A stretch of 64,000 bases of DNA from Rhodomicrobium sp. Az07 (GTDB taxonomy: Bacteria > Pseudomonadota > Alphaproteobacteria > Rhizobiales > Rhodomicrobiaceae). The notes under the pieces were generated by a model. It was not told where the DNA came from. It did no database searches and was given only the letters and a program-made list of their open reading frames with translations. The DNA is taken from assembly GCF_018619475.1 (NCBI RefSeq), contig NZ_JAHFZG010000013.1:42300-106299 (forward strand), written 5' to 3'. Numbering within the stretch: position 1 is the stretch's first letter; the number at the start of each line of letters is the position of its first letter. This document shows, piece after piece, positions 37,104-47,174 of the stretch. The position numbers and the translations under genes are program-made.

Positions 37104-38074
37104 CAGTGAATGCCCGCCCTCTTGCGTTCAGTCTTCGAGCGCGGCGACGGCGGAACGCGGGCGGGCTTCGCCTTGGCCGCGCGCGGCTTGCGCTCCGGCT
37201 CGGCCCGCGCCTCCGCACCGCGCGGCGCTGCTTTCGCAGGCGATTTCCTGGCCTTCGGCTCCTCGCCTGAAGCGGGCGCGGCCGCAACCCTCGTACCCTT
37301 TTCGGCTGCAACCGATTTCCGCAGCGCTTCCATGAGGTTTATGACGTTGGTCGGCTGCGCGGGCCGGGTGGCCTCGATCGGGCGGCCCGCCTGTTTCGCC
37401 TTGATCATCTCCGCCAGCGCGGTCTCGTAGCGGTCGTCGAAGGCCGCGATGTCGAAATGCCCGCGCTTCGTGCCGATGATATGCTTTGCCAGATCCAGCA
37501 TTTCGCCGGGAATCTTGATCTCGGGAATGTCCTCGAAATAGGCTTCGTCGCCGCGCACCTCGTAATTGTAGTGCAGCGATGTCGCCACGATGCCCTTATC
37601 GCGCGGTTCCAGCATGAAAAGCCGCTCGCGACGGTTGATGACCGCGCGGCCGAGCCCCGCGACATCCTCAGCCGCCATGGCGTCGCGGATCACGGCGAAG
37701 GCTTCTTCCGCCACCTTGTCGTTCGGCGCGAGATAATAGGGGCTGTCGAGATAGACCGGGTCGATCTCCGATTTCGGCACGAAACGCTCGATCTCTATGG
37801 TGTGCGAGCTTTCGATCTCCACCGCGTTAAGGTCGTCGTCCTCGATGAACAGGTAGTCGTTCTTCGCGACCGGATAGCCGCGCACGCGATCCTCGCGCTC
37901 CACGGGCTCGTTCGTGTCCGAATCGACCATGAGCTGCTTGAGCCGGTTGCCGGTCTCGCGGTTCAGCCAGTTGAACGAAATGCGTTCCGCGCTCGATGTC
38001 GCCGGATAGAGCGCGACCGAGCACGAGACGAGCGAAAGCTTGAGATAGCCTTTCCAGTAAGGGCGCGGGGCCAT
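37103..38074 (-). CDS. ku: Ku end-binding protein
   Basis: 323 residues from the ATG at 38074 (MAPRPYWKGYLKLSLVSC), GGAG 8 bases upstream. Bacterial Ku core (VALYPATSSAERISFNWLN, LFIEDDDLNAVEIES, PYYLAPNDKVAEEAFAVIRDAM, HFDIAAFDDRYETALAEMIKAK) forming a homodimeric ring on DNA ends. The Lys/Arg/Ala-rich C-terminal tail (about 275-323) probably contacts DNA. Coupled to ligD by a TGATG overlap. Confidence 0.97.
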   Translation of the reverse strand: MAPRPYWKGYLKLSLVSCSVALYPATSSAERISFNWLNRETGNRLKQLMVDSDTNEPVEREDRVRGYPVAKNDYLFIEDDDLNAVEIESSHTIEIERFVPKSEIDPVYLDSPYYLAPNDKVAEEAFAVIRDAMAAEDVAGLGRAVINRRERLFMLEPRDKGIVATSLHYNYEVRGDEAYFEDIPEIKIPGEMLDLAKHIIGTKRGHFDIAAFDDRYETALAEMIKAKQAGRPIEATRPAQPTNVINLMEALRKSVAAEKGTRVAAAPASGEEPKARKSPAKAAPRGAEARAEPERKPRAAKAKPARVPPSPRSKTERKRAGIH

Positions 38075-38338
38075 ACGCGGAACTCCGAAGGCTTGGGGCG
38101 TGAAGTATTCAATGCCGGGGGGCACGTTTCACGGTGGAAGAGAACGCCACGCTCGTTCAAGAAGTTCCGTATCGGCTCGCGTTCAAGGTGTTAGTTTCAA
38201 GAACAAAAGGCGATCAGCGAAGTTTTTCAACGCATAGTTCTTCGATGAGTAAAATTGTATGTGACAAGAGCGCCGGTCGATGAAGCCCAAAGTGCGCTGG
38301 CGTGTTATCTGCGAGAAGAGGAACAAGGGAGAGTTGAC

Positions 38339-39040
38339 ATGCCGCTACCCGTCGAGCCGATTGCGGGAAAAGTCATCTTGCTGACAGGCGCCAACCGGGG
38401 CATTGGCCTCGCCACGGCGAAGGAACTCAAGGCGCGGGGCGCGAAAGTTGTCGCAGGCGTGCGCGAGCCGTCGAAGATGACGCCGCTCGAAGGGATCGCC
38501 GTGCTTCCGCTCGACGTGGCGAACGCCGAAAGCTGCCGCGCCTTCGTGGATAGCGTCGAAAAGCGCGAAGGGCGCATCGATGGCCTCATCAACAACGCGG
38601 CGATCCTGCTCAATGCGAAAACGCCGGTGCTCGACATGGCCGAGAGCGACCTGTTCAGCACGCTCGACGTCGATCTCGGCGGCCCGATCCGCCTCAGCCA
38701 GCTCGTCGTCCCGCGCATGCTGGCGAACGGGTATGGGCGCATCGTGAACGTCTCCTCCGGCCTCGGCGCGATCTCCGACATGGCGGGCGGCTACGCGGCC
38801 TATCGCATGGCCAAGCTCGCGCTGAACGGCTTCACGAAGATCCTTGCCGCCGAACTTGGGCCGAACAGCCCCGTGAAGGTAAACAGCCTTTGCCCCGGCT
38901 GGGTGCGCACCGACATGGGCGGCGCGGAAGCGAACCGCGACCCATCCGAACCGGCGCGGGAAATCGCGGACCTTGTGGCGATTTCAGCGGATGGGCCGAC
39001 GGGCGGCTTCTTCCGGCGCGGCGAGCCCGCCGACTGGTAG
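38339..39040 (+). CDS. Short-chain dehydrogenase/reductase
   Basis: 233 residues from the ATG at 38339 (MPLPVEPIAGKVILLTGANRG), AGGGAGA about 6 bases upstream. Rossmann TGANRGIG, NNAAI, catalytic Ser (VSSGLGAIS) and YxxxK (YRMAK), then CPGWVRTDMGG. Resembles carbonyl-reductase-like SDRs that use NADPH. Substrate unknown. Divergent from ku. Confidence 0.88.
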   Translation: MPLPVEPIAGKVILLTGANRGIGLATAKELKARGAKVVAGVREPSKMTPLEGIAVLPLDVANAESCRAFVDSVEKREGRIDGLINNAAILLNAKTPVLDMAESDLFSTLDVDLGGPIRLSQLVVPRMLANGYGRIVNVSSGLGAISDMAGGYAAYRMAKLALNGFTKILAAELGPNSPVKVNSLCPGWVRTDMGGAEANRDPSEPAREIADLVAISADGPTGGFFRRGEPADW

Positions 39041-39228
39041 GGCGCGCTGGGCGGATCAGTCACCGCCCAGCCGGCATCATGAAGCAATGTTCGCGAGACA
39101 GTCACCCGCGAACGGATAATCAGGCTCTAACCTTGCTCCTGGTCTGAGAAAGACCAAGAGCAAGGACCGGGCATCGTCGACGCAAAAACATCGCAGCGCC
39201 CGCAGCGTTTCTTGGAGTCCCTTGCGAA

Positions 39229-40002
39229 TCACGCCCGATCCAGATCCTCCGGCTTGCCCGGCGATTTGAAGGTTCGGTAGCCCGAGACGATGGTGCTGAA
39301 GATGCTCTGATGGCCGAGCAGTTCGTCGCGCACCGCGCCGTAGACGTGGATCATCACGAAAATCAGGATCGACCAGGCCGCGAGGTGGTGGAAAGTGTGC
39401 AGGTTCTGGCTGTTGCCGAAAATCGGAATGACCCAGCTCGTGAACAGCGTATATTGCCAAGACCCCATGCCCGTGCCTTCACCGTAAAGCGCAAGCCCCG
39501 TGAAGATCATGAAGGTGATCCCCCACAGGAACATGAAGTGCATCGTCAGAACGGCAATGGGATTGTGGCAAACATATTTGCGCCCTTCCTTTTCGAGGAA
39601 GGCGTAACGCTTGAACTCGTGCCAGGTATCGCCCCAGAACTTCGCTTGCAGCAGCGGGGGAGCGAAGATCTCCAGCGCGTGCTTGTTACCGACGAAAGCC
39701 CAGTAGGTGCGCGCGGCCATGCCGATGATGAGGATGTATCCGGCGGCGAAATGCGTGAAGCGGATATAGCCCATCAGAAAGTGGTCGCTCGCCTCGCCCG
39801 AAAGCGTGGGCGGCGGGCTGCCGATGAAATAGCCCGAGACGAGAAGTGCCGCGATCGCGAAGGCGTTCACGAAATGCCAGATGCGTACCGGAAATTCGTA
39901 AACGTAGATCGCGGGCTGGAAGCCGTTGCCGTTGCCGTTGGCGTTACCGTTCGGTTTCGCCTCGGGCTTGGGCGGTGGATCGAAGTCGGTTGCGATGACC
40001 AT
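39229..40002 (-). CDS. hupC: Ni-Fe hydrogenase b-type cytochrome subunit
   Basis: 257 residues from the ATG at 40002, AAGGAG 6 bases upstream. Asn/Gly-rich N-terminus (PNGNANGNGNG), then four membrane helices with haem-b histidines (YEFPVRIWHFVNAFA, RFTHFAAGYILIIGMAAR, LHTFHHLAAWSILIFVMIHVYG). It anchors the HupSL dimer to the membrane and passes electrons from H2 to the quinone pool. Last gene of the cluster, 10 bases after hupE. Confidence 0.95.
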   Translation of the reverse strand: MVIATDFDPPPKPEAKPNGNANGNGNGFQPAIYVYEFPVRIWHFVNAFAIAALLVSGYFIGSPPPTLSGEASDHFLMGYIRFTHFAAGYILIIGMAARTYWAFVGNKHALEIFAPPLLQAKFWGDTWHEFKRYAFLEKEGRKYVCHNPIAVLTMHFMFLWGITFMIFTGLALYGEGTGMGSWQYTLFTSWVIPIFGNSQNLHTFHHLAAWSILIFVMIHVYGAVRDELLGHQSIFSTIVSGYRTFKSPGKPEDLDRA

Positions 40003-40012
40003 GATGCGCTCC

Positions 40013-40585
40013 TTAAATCGCGAGCAGGCTGACGCCCGCAAGCGTCATTGCGGCTCCGGCCGTGCCGCTGACCCAGCGCGAGGCAAGAAGGAAGCGCCCC
40101 ACGCCGATGCCGGCGAGATGAAGCGCCGCTGTGGTGAGGGTGAAGCCCGCCATGTAGGCGAGAACGCCGCCTTCGGCTTCCGCGCCGTGCGCATAGCCGT
40201 GCATCACGCCGAACGCGCCGATGAGGGCGGCGGCGAGCGCCACGGGGACGCTGACGCGGAAGGTGATCAACAGACCGATTGCGATGACGGAAAGCGCGAT
40301 GCCGACCTCGACGCCGGGAAATTCGATCCCCGAAACACCGAGCCCCGCGCCCGCGAGCATCGCCGCCACGAAGGCGAGCGGCGCGATCAGCACGCGATTG
40401 GCAGGCATGACAAGCGCCGACCAGATGCCGACGCCGAGCATGGCGAGCACATGATCCAGGCCCGTCACCGGATGGGTGAGGCCGTTCATGAAGCCGTGCG
40501 TATGCGCCGCGTCCCCGGTATGAGCGAGCGCGGGCGTGGCAAGCGCAGCCGCCGCGAATGCGAGAACGATGGAAGACTTATTCAT
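40013..40585 (-). CDS. hupE: HupE/UreJ family membrane protein
   Basis: 190 residues; signal sequence (IVLAFAAAALATPALA), then HupE/UreJ signatures HTHGFMNGLTHPVTGLDHVL and GVMHGYAHGAEAE and about six helices. Family members are nickel permeases that supply metal to hydrogenase or urease. The histidine-rich N-terminal motif is the metal-binding element known from HupE. It sits between hupL and hupC, 13 bases after hupL. Confidence 0.92.
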   Translation of the reverse strand: MNKSSIVLAFAAAALATPALAHTGDAAHTHGFMNGLTHPVTGLDHVLAMLGVGIWSALVMPANRVLIAPLAFVAAMLAGAGLGVSGIEFPGVEVGIALSVIAIGLLITFRVSVPVALAAALIGAFGVMHGYAHGAEAEGGVLAYMAGFTLTTAALHLAGIGVGRFLLASRWVSGTAGAAMTLAGVSLLAI

Positions 40586-40598
40586 TCGGATCTCTCCC

Positions 40599-42395
40599 TT
40601 AGCGGACGGTGACTTCGGCCAGTTCGCGGCCGTCTTCGCTCATGACATGGGTGGAGCAGGCGAGGCACGGGTCGAAGCTGTGCAGCGTGCGCAGGATTTC
40701 GACCGGTTCTTCGGCGCGCTCCACCTTCGTGTTGAGGAGTGCGGCTTCGAACGCCCCGATGTTGCCTTCATTATCGCGAGGCGAGCCGTTCCATGTGGTC
40801 GGCACGACGCACTGGTAATTCTCGATCTTGCCGTTCTTGATCTTGATCCAGTGGCCGAGCGCGCCGCGCGGCGCTTCGGTGAAGCCGACGCCCTTGACCT
40901 CGGCGGGCCAGGTCGACGGATCCCACGATGCGGTGTTCGCGGTGGCGGTGTCGCCCGCCTTTATGTTTGCGATGAGCTTGTCGAGGAAATAGCTCATCTT
41001 GTGCGCGGCCCACTGGCATTCGAGACCGCGCGCGGCCGTGCGTCCGAGCGTGGAGAACAGCGCGGACACCGGCACATCGAGCGTTTTCAGGACGAGCGTC
41101 AGTTGCTCGGTGATTTCCTTGTCGCCCTTCGCGTAGCCGATGACGTAGCGCGCGAGCGGGCCGACCTCCATGGCATGGCCCTTCCAGCGCGGCGCCTTGA
41201 TCCAGGAGTATTTCGCGCTTTCGTCGATCTCCTTGATGTTGGTCCGTGTGCCGACGAGCTTCGGCCCGAGCTTGAAATTCGGCTCGGTGACGCCGTCCCA
41301 GGGATGAAGGCCCTTCTTCTCATCCGCGTAGGCGTACCAGGAATGCGGCACGAACTCCTGAATCTCGTTCGGGTCGCGAAGGTCGACGGGGAAGACTTCC
41401 TTCAGATTGCCGTTGATGATCGCGCCGCGCGGCTGAAGCAGGTTTTCCGCCGAGTAGTCGTTCGCGCGGTCCGGGATGTCGCCGTAGGACAGCACGTTCT
41501 TCGACGACAGTCCGCCGCCGTAGAGCCAGCCCTTGTAGAATTGCGCCACAGCGAGAAGGTCGGGGATGTAGACGTTTTCGACGAACTCGATCGACTGGTT
41601 GATGATGGAACGCACCATGTTGAGGCGTTCCATGTTGATCGACGTCGACGCGCCCGGTCCTTCCATGTTGATCACCGACGGCACGCCGCCGACGAGCCAG
41701 TTCGGATGCGGATCCTTGCCGCCGAAGATGGTGCGGATGCGCATGATGTGCGTCTGGAAGTCGAGCGCTTCCAGGTAGTGCGTCACCGCCATCAGGTTCG
41801 CTTCCGGCGGAAGGAGATAGGCGGGGTTCGACCAGTAGCCGTTCTTGAACGGCCCGAGCTGGCCCGACTCGACGAACTTCTTGAGCCGGTTCTGCACATC
41901 GCGGAAATAGCCGGGCGACGATTTGGGGTGACGCGGCGAAACCTTCTTCTGAAGCTCGCTCGTCGCCGCGGGGTCTGCCTTGAGCGCGGAGACGGGGTTC
42001 ACCCAGTCGAGCGCATGGAGGTGATAAAAGTGCACGAGGTGGTCGTGCGTTTGCAGCGTGAGCTGCATGATGTTGCGGATCGTGTTCGCGTTTTCCGGGA
42101 TGTCGATTTTCAGCGCATCTTCCACCGCGCGCACCGAGGTGAGCGCATGCGTGCCGGTACAGACGCCGCAGATGCGCTGTGTGAAGGCCCAGGCGTCGCG
42201 CGGGTCGCGGCCTTTCAGGATGACTTCGAGGCCGCGCCACATGGTGCCGGTCGACACCGCGTTGCGGATGACGTTGTCGTCGTCGACGTTCACCTCGCAG
42301 CGCATATGACCTTCGATGCGCGTGACGGGATCGACGACGACGCGCTTGCCGCTGTTATCGAGCGTGAAGCCGTTGGGTGTGCTGATCGTCGCCAT
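40599..42395 (-). CDS. hupL: Uptake Ni-Fe hydrogenase large subunit
   Basis: 598 residues. Nickel ligands: L1 motif RICGVC (C76, C79) and L5 motif DPCLACSTH (C577, C580, H583). RIEGHMRCE lies near the N-terminus. A 15-residue tail ([15 protein letters not shown]) after H583 must be cut by a HupD-type endopeptidase once nickel is inserted. Group 1 membrane-bound type. Its ATG overlaps the hupS stop by one base. Confidence 0.97.
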   Translation of the reverse strand: MATISTPNGFTLDNSGKRVVVDPVTRIEGHMRCEVNVDDDNVIRNAVSTGTMWRGLEVILKGRDPRDAWAFTQRICGVCTGTHALTSVRAVEDALKIDIPENANTIRNIMQLTLQTHDHLVHFYHLHALDWVNPVSALKADPAATSELQKKVSPRHPKSSPGYFRDVQNRLKKFVESGQLGPFKNGYWSNPAYLLPPEANLMAVTHYLEALDFQTHIMRIRTIFGGKDPHPNWLVGGVPSVINMEGPGASTSINMERLNMVRSIINQSIEFVENVYIPDLLAVAQFYKGWLYGGGLSSKNVLSYGDIPDRANDYSAENLLQPRGAIINGNLKEVFPVDLRDPNEIQEFVPHSWYAYADEKKGLHPWDGVTEPNFKLGPKLVGTRTNIKEIDESAKYSWIKAPRWKGHAMEVGPLARYVIGYAKGDKEITEQLTLVLKTLDVPVSALFSTLGRTAARGLECQWAAHKMSYFLDKLIANIKAGDTATANTASWDPSTWPAEVKGVGFTEAPRGALGHWIKIKNGKIENYQCVVPTTWNGSPRDNEGNIGAFEAALLNTKVERAEEPVEILRTLHSFDPCLACSTHVMSEDGRELAEVTVR

Positions 42396-43543
42396 TATTC
42401 GTTATCTCCCTTGGAGCGCGCGTTCTTGATGGCGCTGACGGCCGCATGGGCCGCGATTGCGGCGCCCACGACGCCGGCGGCCGTCGCACCGATGACGTCC
42501 GCGTTTTCTTCAACGCCGAACTGTTTGATTTTTGTCAGCCGGTCGTAGAACGAGCCGTTGTCCCAGAAGCCGTCTTCCGAGCAGCCGATGCAGCCGTGAC
42601 CGGCCTGGATCGGGAAGGACACGCCGCCGTTCCAGCGCGTCGTCGAGCAGGAATTGTAGGTCGTCGGCCCCTTGCAGCCCATCTTGTAGAGGCAGTAGCC
42701 CTTCTTGGCGTTGTCGTCGTCCCACGCCTCGACGAACTGGCCCGCGTCGAAATGCGGACGGCGATAGCACTTGTCGTGGATGCGCTGGCCGTAGAACATC
42801 TTCGGACGGCCCTGCCGGTCGAGTTCCGGGATGCGCTCGAAGGTGAGGATGTAGGTGATGACGGCGGTCATGACCTCCGGGATGGGCGGGCAACCGGGCA
42901 CGCGGATGATCGGCTTGTCGTGGATGACCTTGTGGACGGGCACCGCCTGTGTCGGGTTCGGCTTCGCGGCCTGCACGCAACCCCACGACGCGCATGAGCC
43001 CCAGGAAATGACGGCCTTCGCGTTCGAAGCGGCGTATTTCAGCTGCTCGACGAAGGGCTTGCCGCCGATGATGCAATACATGCCGTCCTCGTCGAGCGGC
43101 GGATTGCCTTCCACGGCGAGGATGTAATTGCCTTTGTGCTTGGTGACGATCTCTTCGACGATGGCTTCGGCCTGATGACCCGCCGACGCCATGATGGTGT
43201 CGTCGTAGTCGAGCGAGAGCATGGACAGGATGACGTCGGACGCGAGCGGGTGGGCCGAGCGGATGAAGGCCTCCGAACAGCACGTGCATTCGAGGCCGTG
43301 CAGCCAGAGCACGGGGATGCGCGGCTTGGTTTCGAGCGCATGCGCGAGCGTTGGCGCGAGTTGCGGACCGAGGCCGAGCGCTGCCGCGGTCAGGCTACAG
43401 AATTTCATGAAACTGCGGCGGGACACCCCTTGCCGCCGCAAGACATCGTAGAAAGTTTCGTCCATGACCGGCGTTTCCCTTCGCGATGGTTCGTTGACCG
43501 GCATCCGTTCGGCCCGGCTTTCGTCATTTAAAGCAATCGCCAT
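42395..43543 (-). CDS. hupS: Uptake Ni-Fe hydrogenase small subunit
   Basis: 382 residues. Twin-arginine signal [18 protein letters not shown] (RR at 42-43) exports the folded HupSL dimer. Cluster-binding cysteines include ECTCC at 85-89, [16 protein letters not shown], and distal/medial cluster residues in [18 protein letters not shown] and GHGCIGCSE. The C-terminal helix ([17 protein letters not shown]) anchors it to the membrane. Starts at 43465 or 43504 are possible; the 43543 start gives an unusually long n-region of ~40 residues before RR. A sigma-54-like promoter lies about 40 bases upstream. Confidence 0.96.
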   Translation of the reverse strand: MAIALNDESRAERMPVNEPSRRETPVMDETFYDVLRRQGVSRRSFMKFCSLTAAALGLGPQLAPTLAHALETKPRIPVLWLHGLECTCCSEAFIRSAHPLASDVILSMLSLDYDDTIMASAGHQAEAIVEEIVTKHKGNYILAVEGNPPLDEDGMYCIIGGKPFVEQLKYAASNAKAVISWGSCASWGCVQAAKPNPTQAVPVHKVIHDKPIIRVPGCPPIPEVMTAVITYILTFERIPELDRQGRPKMFYGQRIHDKCYRRPHFDAGQFVEAWDDDNAKKGYCLYKMGCKGPTTYNSCSTTRWNGGVSFPIQAGHGCIGCSEDGFWDNGSFYDRLTKIKQFGVEENADVIGATAAGVVGAAIAAHAAVSAIKNARSKGDNE

Positions 43544-43581
43544 GCCAACGGTAATATTATTTTTTAAATCAATCTGTTAAT

Positions 43582-43596
43582 GCGAAACTTGCGCCA
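43582..43596 (-). promoter_or_regulatory. Possible sigma-54 promoter for the hup operon
   Basis: Minus strand TGGCGCAAGTTTCGC: GG and GC doublets at the correct 10-base separation, with T-C instead of T-T at -12. About 39 bases before the hupS ATG. Uptake hydrogenase operons in several alphaproteobacteria use sigma-54 with HoxA or NifA-type activators. Confidence 0.45.
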
Positions 43597-43857
43597 TTTC
43601 CAGTTTCGACTTCCTCTATTTCCAGGGTGTGGGGCTTACCAAAGCGGTCACTCTTCTTCCACTTTGTCGCAGGCGGTTCGCAGCACTCGCCTACATGCCG
43701 CGCGCGAGGCCCGTCGATCGCGCGCGGTCGCATTATCTTGGCGCTAACGGCGTGAGACAAATAGTAGCGGATGCATACAATCCTGCGTCCGGAAAAAACG
43801 CAATATTTCCCGCGAAACGTTGCGCACCCATGCGCATTTCCAAAAAGGTTGCAATCC

Positions 43858-44172
43858 ATGTGCGAACAAACGTCGGATCTGGCCGATCGGCATGACTGCG
43901 GCTTCAAGGAAAGCCATCAGTATACGCTCGTCCAGAAGATCCTTGGCATGATCGATGAGCACCTGCAGGAGACGAAAGTGTGCGCGTGCCCAAGTTGCCT
44001 CAGGGACGCGATGATGGTCGTCGCGGCGCTCCTGCATTTCGAAGCCGAAAAAACCGCCCGCGCGCCGATGGATTTCGACGTCGCCGATACGTTTGCCGAT
44101 GTCGCCCGTGAGAAGATGGAAACCGTGGTCGAGGCAATCGTCGAAATCGGTTCCGGTGGGCGCGTCATGTGA
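43858..44172 (+). CDS. Small CxCxxC protein, ComFB-like
   Basis: 104 residues from the ATG at 43858, AAGG 9 bases upstream. Helix (YTLVQKILGMIDEHLQE) then CACPSC with the LRDAMMVVAALLHFE helix, reminiscent of the ComFB family (conserved cysteines, then a DxxALALN-like helix), though the match is weak. Two further cysteines near the N-terminus (MCEQ, HDCGF) could complete a zinc site. Divergent from hupS across a 314-base promoter region. Function unknown; a link to hydrogenase is only positional. Confidence 0.55.
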   Translation: MCEQTSDLADRHDCGFKESHQYTLVQKILGMIDEHLQETKVCACPSCLRDAMMVVAALLHFEAEKTARAPMDFDVADTFADVAREKMETVVEAIVEIGSGGRVM

Positions 44173-44315
44173 CGGCTCCCCGATTTTATTAAGTTTTTCT
44201 TGCCTCCCTTACCTTCGCTCTAACCCGAATGCGGCAGCATGACGCGGGCAGCGGCAGCGATTCCGGTAAGGCCCCGCGAAGCCGCATCACGAAGCGTAAT
44301 CGCAAGGTGTAACCA

Positions 44316-44915
44316 ATGAGCAGCGCAAGTTCCGACTTGAACGTCGCCCCGCAGCGTGAACGGGAGGTCATTCACGATCACTGGATTCTCTTTCTCATTC
44401 AGGGTGTTCTGCTGGCCGTGCTTGGCGCCCTCGCCATCGGCGCGCCCTATCTCACGACCGTCGTCGCCGTGAAGCTGACGGGCTGGCTTTTCATCTTCGG
44501 CGGCATCATCGGCCTCGCCACGTTCTTCACCGGCCGCGACGTTCCCGGCTCGATCTGGTCTTTCCTCGGCGCGGCGCTCGCCATCGCCGTGGGCGTCTAT
44601 CTGCTGCGCCAGCCGCTTGTGGGCATGCTGTCGCTGACGCTCGTTCTCGCCGCCTTCTTCCTCGCGCAAGGGATCACGCAGATCTTCGCGGCGCTTTCCC
44701 ACCGCCGGGTGCTCAACTCCTGGGGCTGGGTGCTCTTCAGCGGCGTGGTGGATCTGATCCTTGCGGGCATCATCATCAGCGGCTTCCCGCTGGATTCCGC
44801 GTGGGTGCTCGGCGTCCTCGTGGGCGTTTATCTTCTGATGTACGGCATCGCCCTGATCATGACGGCGCTCGCCAGCCGCGACGTCGGCGCGGAGCAGGCC
44901 GAGTATCGCGCTTGA
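44316..44915 (+). CDS. HdeD-family membrane protein (DUF308)
   Basis: 199 residues with six predicted membrane helices arranged as repeated pairs (LFLIQGVLLAVLGALAIGAP, GWLFIFGGIIGLATFF, WVLFSGVVDLILAGIIISGF, WVLGVLVGVYLLMYGIALI), typical of HdeD. E. coli HdeD contributes to acid resistance at high cell density; in alphaproteobacteria the role is not defined. Confidence 0.9.
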   Translation: MSSASSDLNVAPQREREVIHDHWILFLIQGVLLAVLGALAIGAPYLTTVVAVKLTGWLFIFGGIIGLATFFTGRDVPGSIWSFLGAALAIAVGVYLLRQPLVGMLSLTLVLAAFFLAQGITQIFAALSHRRVLNSWGWVLFSGVVDLILAGIIISGFPLDSAWVLGVLVGVYLLMYGIALIMTALASRDVGAEQAEYRA

Positions 44916-45021
44916 TTGTATGCAAACGGCGGGAGGCATTCGCCGGAGCCATCGCCAACAACCCGTACGCCAACCGGCCTGCGGATTGTCGGCTTTCTGG
45001 CGGCGATCCCCCCGGCGGCTG

Positions 45022-47064
45022 TTACTTCAGCGACGCGTAAGTGTTGGCGTCGACGTTGAACGTCAGGCCGCCATAGATCGAGAGGCCCGGCGTGTTGTAG
45101 CCGCGCACCGTCTGATAATCCTGATCAAGCAGATTCTCGCCGCGCACATAGGCCGTGAGACCGGGCCGGATGTCGTAGCTGAACTTGGCGTTCAACAGGA
45201 CGTAGTCTTCGAACTGGTAGTTACTCGAATCCACGGTGTCGAGTGCGAAGCGTGTGTTGACGTTCGCCTTCACCGTGTCGAACAGCAGCGCGTCCGCGCC
45301 GAGCGTGATGCTGTTGCGCGGGATGCGGACGAGACGCGAGCCGTCCTCCGCCCGCGCATCGACATAGGTGTAGCCCGCCGAGAGCGTGAGCCACGGCGTG
45401 ATCACCGCCGCGCCGGAAAACTCCACGCCTTCGCGATGGGTCGTGCCGGGGATCTGCTGGTAGACCCACTTCCAGTTGGCGTCATAACCCCCGCCGATCT
45501 CGTTCGTCGTGTCGACCTGGAAATAGGTACCGCTTAAGCGGATGCGCCTGTTATCGAACCACTGATCGAAACCGACGTCATAGCTTTCGCTTTCCTCGGG
45601 CTTAAGCTCGGTGTTCCCGGAAACCCACTCGTTGTTTGCGTAGAGTTCATAAAGGCTCGGCGCGCGGAAGCCCGTGCCGGTGCTCGCGCGCAGTTTTGTC
45701 TGCGTGGGTTCATAGAAGTACGCAGCGGTGAACCGGTAGGTCTGGAAGTCGCCGAAGGTGCTGTGCTCATCGTTGCGGCCGCCGCCGGTGACCGTCAGCC
45801 CTTTCAGCGGTTCCACCGAAAGCTGGGCGAAGACGCCCGTCAGATCGATTCCATGCTGGGAGTAAGCGCCGGTCTCAGCGGTTTCTTCCATGTAATCGGC
45901 GCCTGCCGTAACGGTCGCCCATTTCGTGATTTTCGCCGTGCCGAGATAGTCGACCTTCCAGCGATCGCCGGTATAGGGGTCGTTGACAGCTGAACCAGCG
46001 GACCATCCCCACTGGTCGCGATCAAATTTCATGCCCTGAATCGAGATCGTGTTGACGAAAGCGCCGTCGAAAAGCTTGACCTCGGTGCCTACGCGCCCGG
46101 CCTGCTGGCTGGTTACGCCCCGCGTGCCTGGCCATCCGTCTGTCGCCAAACCCCAATTATCGTAGGTGCTATCGTAGCTGTGCCTTTCCTCCAGAGCGCG
46201 GGCGGCGAAAAAGACTTTAACAGCGCTGGAAAGCTTGTACTCGCCGGTGCCGCTGAAGGTCAGGTTCCGGTAACCGTCGTCTTCATGTCCGATCGCCAGA
46301 GCCGAATAGCCGTCGCTTCTTACGCTCTGCACCGTGAAACGCGCATAACCGCGATCCGTGCCATAGGCCGCGCTCGCGGTTCCGCGCTGCGTGTTGTAGG
46401 AACCCGTCTCGCCGGAAGCCGTCATTGAAGCGCCGAGAACGGGGCGCGCAGTGTCGATAGCGATGACGCCGCCGATTGCCTGACCCCCGTAGAGCAGGCT
46501 TTGCGAACCCTTCAACACCTCGATGCGCTCGACATCGGTGGCGAGGATATTTTCAAGCGCCGTCGTGACCTGCGTCCCGGTGGGATCGGCAACGTCCAGT
46601 CCGTCAACCTGCACCTTCACATATTTCGAAGCCGCACCCCAGATGAAATAGGACGTCGTGCTGGCGGGCCCCGATTGCGCCAAGGAGACGCCCGGCACCT
46701 GCGCAAGATAGTCCTGCACATAGGTGCGCGACTGCGCCTCGATCTCTTCGCGCGTGACGACCGACACCGCCGAGCCGACCTTGGTGATGTCGGTCGGCAC
46801 GCGGTTCGCGGAATAGATCACGTCTTTCGACGGCTCGCCGGGAAGCGCCTCCGCGGGCTCGGCCGCACCTTGCGCAACGGTCGGGGCTTCCTTCTTTTTC
46901 TTCGGAGCGGCCGCCCTTTTCTTCTGCTTGTCGGCCTCGTCCTTCTTGACGACGACGGGCGGCAGGGTATCGGGACGGGCGGTTTGCGCCTGTGCGTTCG
47001 CGGTGAGCGCAACAAGGCTGACGAAGGCGACGCATGAGCGGACGCGCGGGTAGGAAACGGGCAT
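45022..47064 (-). CDS. btuB: TonB-dependent vitamin B12 receptor BtuB
   Basis: 680 residues. Signal peptide to about AQA, a Lys-rich linker, a TonB box and plug domain from about 80 (VIYSANRVPTDITKVGSAVSVV, QDYLAQVPGV, IEVLKGSQSLLYGGQAIGGVIAI), then a 22-strand barrel ending in an aromatic-poor strand (GGLTFNVDANTYASLK). It imports cobalamin through the outer membrane, driven by TonB. The upstream cobalamin riboswitch supports the substrate. The ExbBD/TonB and BtuFCD partners are not in the window. Confidence 0.93.
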   Translation of the reverse strand: MPVSYPRVRSCVAFVSLVALTANAQAQTARPDTLPPVVVKKDEADKQKKRAAAPKKKKEAPTVAQGAAEPAEALPGEPSKDVIYSANRVPTDITKVGSAVSVVTREEIEAQSRTYVQDYLAQVPGVSLAQSGPASTTSYFIWGAASKYVKVQVDGLDVADPTGTQVTTALENILATDVERIEVLKGSQSLLYGGQAIGGVIAIDTARPVLGASMTASGETGSYNTQRGTASAAYGTDRGYARFTVQSVRSDGYSALAIGHEDDGYRNLTFSGTGEYKLSSAVKVFFAARALEERHSYDSTYDNWGLATDGWPGTRGVTSQQAGRVGTEVKLFDGAFVNTISIQGMKFDRDQWGWSAGSAVNDPYTGDRWKVDYLGTAKITKWATVTAGADYMEETAETGAYSQHGIDLTGVFAQLSVEPLKGLTVTGGGRNDEHSTFGDFQTYRFTAAYFYEPTQTKLRASTGTGFRAPSLYELYANNEWVSGNTELKPEESESYDVGFDQWFDNRRIRLSGTYFQVDTTNEIGGGYDANWKWVYQQIPGTTHREGVEFSGAAVITPWLTLSAGYTYVDARAEDGSRLVRIPRNSITLGADALLFDTVKANVNTRFALDTVDSSNYQFEDYVLLNAKFSYDIRPGLTAYVRGENLLDQDYQTVRGYNTPGLSIYGGLTFNVDANTYASLK

Positions 47065-47174
47065 TATGGCCTCGCGATAACGTGTGACACGTCACCACGA
47101 ACCAAAGTCTGGAAACCGCCTTGCGAGCGGAGTCCGGCCTCCATCAGGACACCCCGCCCGACGTGTTCGCGCGT

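Noticed and set aside
40536..42548. 670-residue plus-strand open frame
   Set aside because: Exact antisense of hupL.
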